This document shows, in pieces, positions 63,777-64,000 of a stretch of 64,000 bases of DNA. A program made the position numbers and the translations under genes. Each line of letters begins with the position of its first letter. The stretch's first letter is position 1. Under the pieces are notes generated by a model. The model made no database searches and was not told the origin of the DNA. It saw only the letters and a list, made by a program, of their open reading frames with translations. Where the stretch lies: assembly GCA_016932335.1 (NCBI GenBank), contig JAFGCZ010000001.1:277760-341759 (forward strand). The letters run 5' to 3'. Origin of the DNA: Opitutales bacterium (lineage in GTDB: Bacteria; Verrucomicrobiota; Verrucomicrobiia; Opitutales; Oceanipulchritudinaceae).

Positions 63777-64000
63777 AATATCGCATCTCCCGGAAAAGGT
63801 TTTCAATTTCCTTAGTTTTAGTCGACCGTTTCTCCTGTAAGATCGGAAGCGTGCAATTGATGAAGTCACCGGGGCTAATTGCGTCTTTAATCAATTCGAA
63901 AAGATTGTTTTCTAGAACATGATTATCCATGCTGGCAAGTTGAACCACCTGCATTTTCAGGCGAAGGCTGAAGCTCCAGATAAAAATCTTTTCGATGGCT
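63769..64000 (-). CDS. Partial DUF262-like partner gene (window edge)
   Basis: Only the C-terminal 76 residues are inside the window; the frame is open to base 64000. The segment IFIWSFSLRLKMQVVQLASMDNHVLENNLFELI resembles the C-terminal end of stand-alone DUF262 proteins. Overlap of 8 bases with the DUF262-DUF1524 gene shows a tightly coupled pair. The rest lies outside the window. Confidence 0.6.
   Translation of the reverse strand, partial: AIEKIFIWSFSLRLKMQVVQLASMDNHVLENNLFELIKDAISPGDFINCTLPILQEKRSTKTKEIENLFREMRYYE

Noticed and set aside
1..64000. CRISPR arrays, insertion sequences, prophage or rRNA
   Set aside because: No regularly spaced repeats, transposase or integrase motifs, phage structural genes or rRNA segments were seen on either strand.

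Overview
The window is a stretch of ordinary bacterial chromosome with moderate G+C and genes on both strands in short operons. Most genes are housekeeping. The combination of traits suggests Verrucomicrobiota, probably the Opitutia/Puniceicoccales side: a tandem AP2-like DNA-binding protein, a prepilin with a C-terminal H...DG motif, a eukaryote-type UDP-glucose dehydrogenase, a DnaG whose zinc motif is degraded, and a sigma-70 factor with a lysine-rich tail. This placement is inference; there is no rRNA in the window to confirm it.

Layout. 0-3.6 kb: tilS and ftsH. 3.6-6.1 kb: tRNA-Thr, a LysE exporter coupled to a TrpF-like protein, and a polyphosphate glucokinase. 6.0-9.7 kb: an AP2-domain protein beside a repeat-rich spacer, a cyclophilin-menH pair, an unknown gene and an FRG-domain gene. 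9.8-13.3 kb: pilT, a short gspE and gspF, followed by an overlapping 46-codon ORF. 13.3-16.2 kb: a single-domain asparaginase homologue, an exported acetolactate decarboxylase and purH. 16.2-24.6 kb: a coiled-coil membrane protein, an M20 peptidase, ispA, small membrane proteins, and a phosphatase-isochorismatase-mgtE operon, then tatA. 24.7-30.1 kb: a TPR lipoprotein-dnaG-rpoD operon. 30.1-33.7 kb: a DUF362 protein, a lone nuoA, an EIIA-diadenylate cyclase fusion and rpmG. 33.8-42.8 kb: mrp, a TolB-like protein, a DJ-1 protein, an aminotransferase, ugd, trpC-ksgA, mazG and a YgjP-like metallopeptidase. 42.7-48.3 kb: a prepilin, a purD-phosphatase-glyA run, and mpl. 48.4-56.5 kb: cstA and a five-gene oligopeptide ABC transporter. 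56.6-58.7 kb: a COG0523 GTPase and a ZnuA-like protein. 58.8-59.3 kb: three tRNAs (Gln, Thr, Lys) with a hairpin-rich spacer. 59.4-61.8 kb: a BadF-type kinase and two exported proteins. 61.8-64.0 kb: two overlapping DUF262-type genes, more A+T-rich than the rest, which look like the edge of a defence locus continuing past the window.

Pathways. purH, purD and glyA link purine synthesis to one-carbon metabolism. trpC and the TrpF homologue belong to, or derive from, tryptophan synthesis. cstA, the Opp/Yej-like transporter and the M20 dipeptidase suggest peptide use. COG0523, ZnuA, a cysteine-poor L33 and a ligand-poor DnaG all relate to zinc use or zinc sparing. The most striking single gene is the EIIA / PK_C-like / DAC fusion at 31779-33140, which could couple phosphotransferase state to cyclic di-AMP synthesis.

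All family assignments were made by eye from translated motifs. No database search was run.
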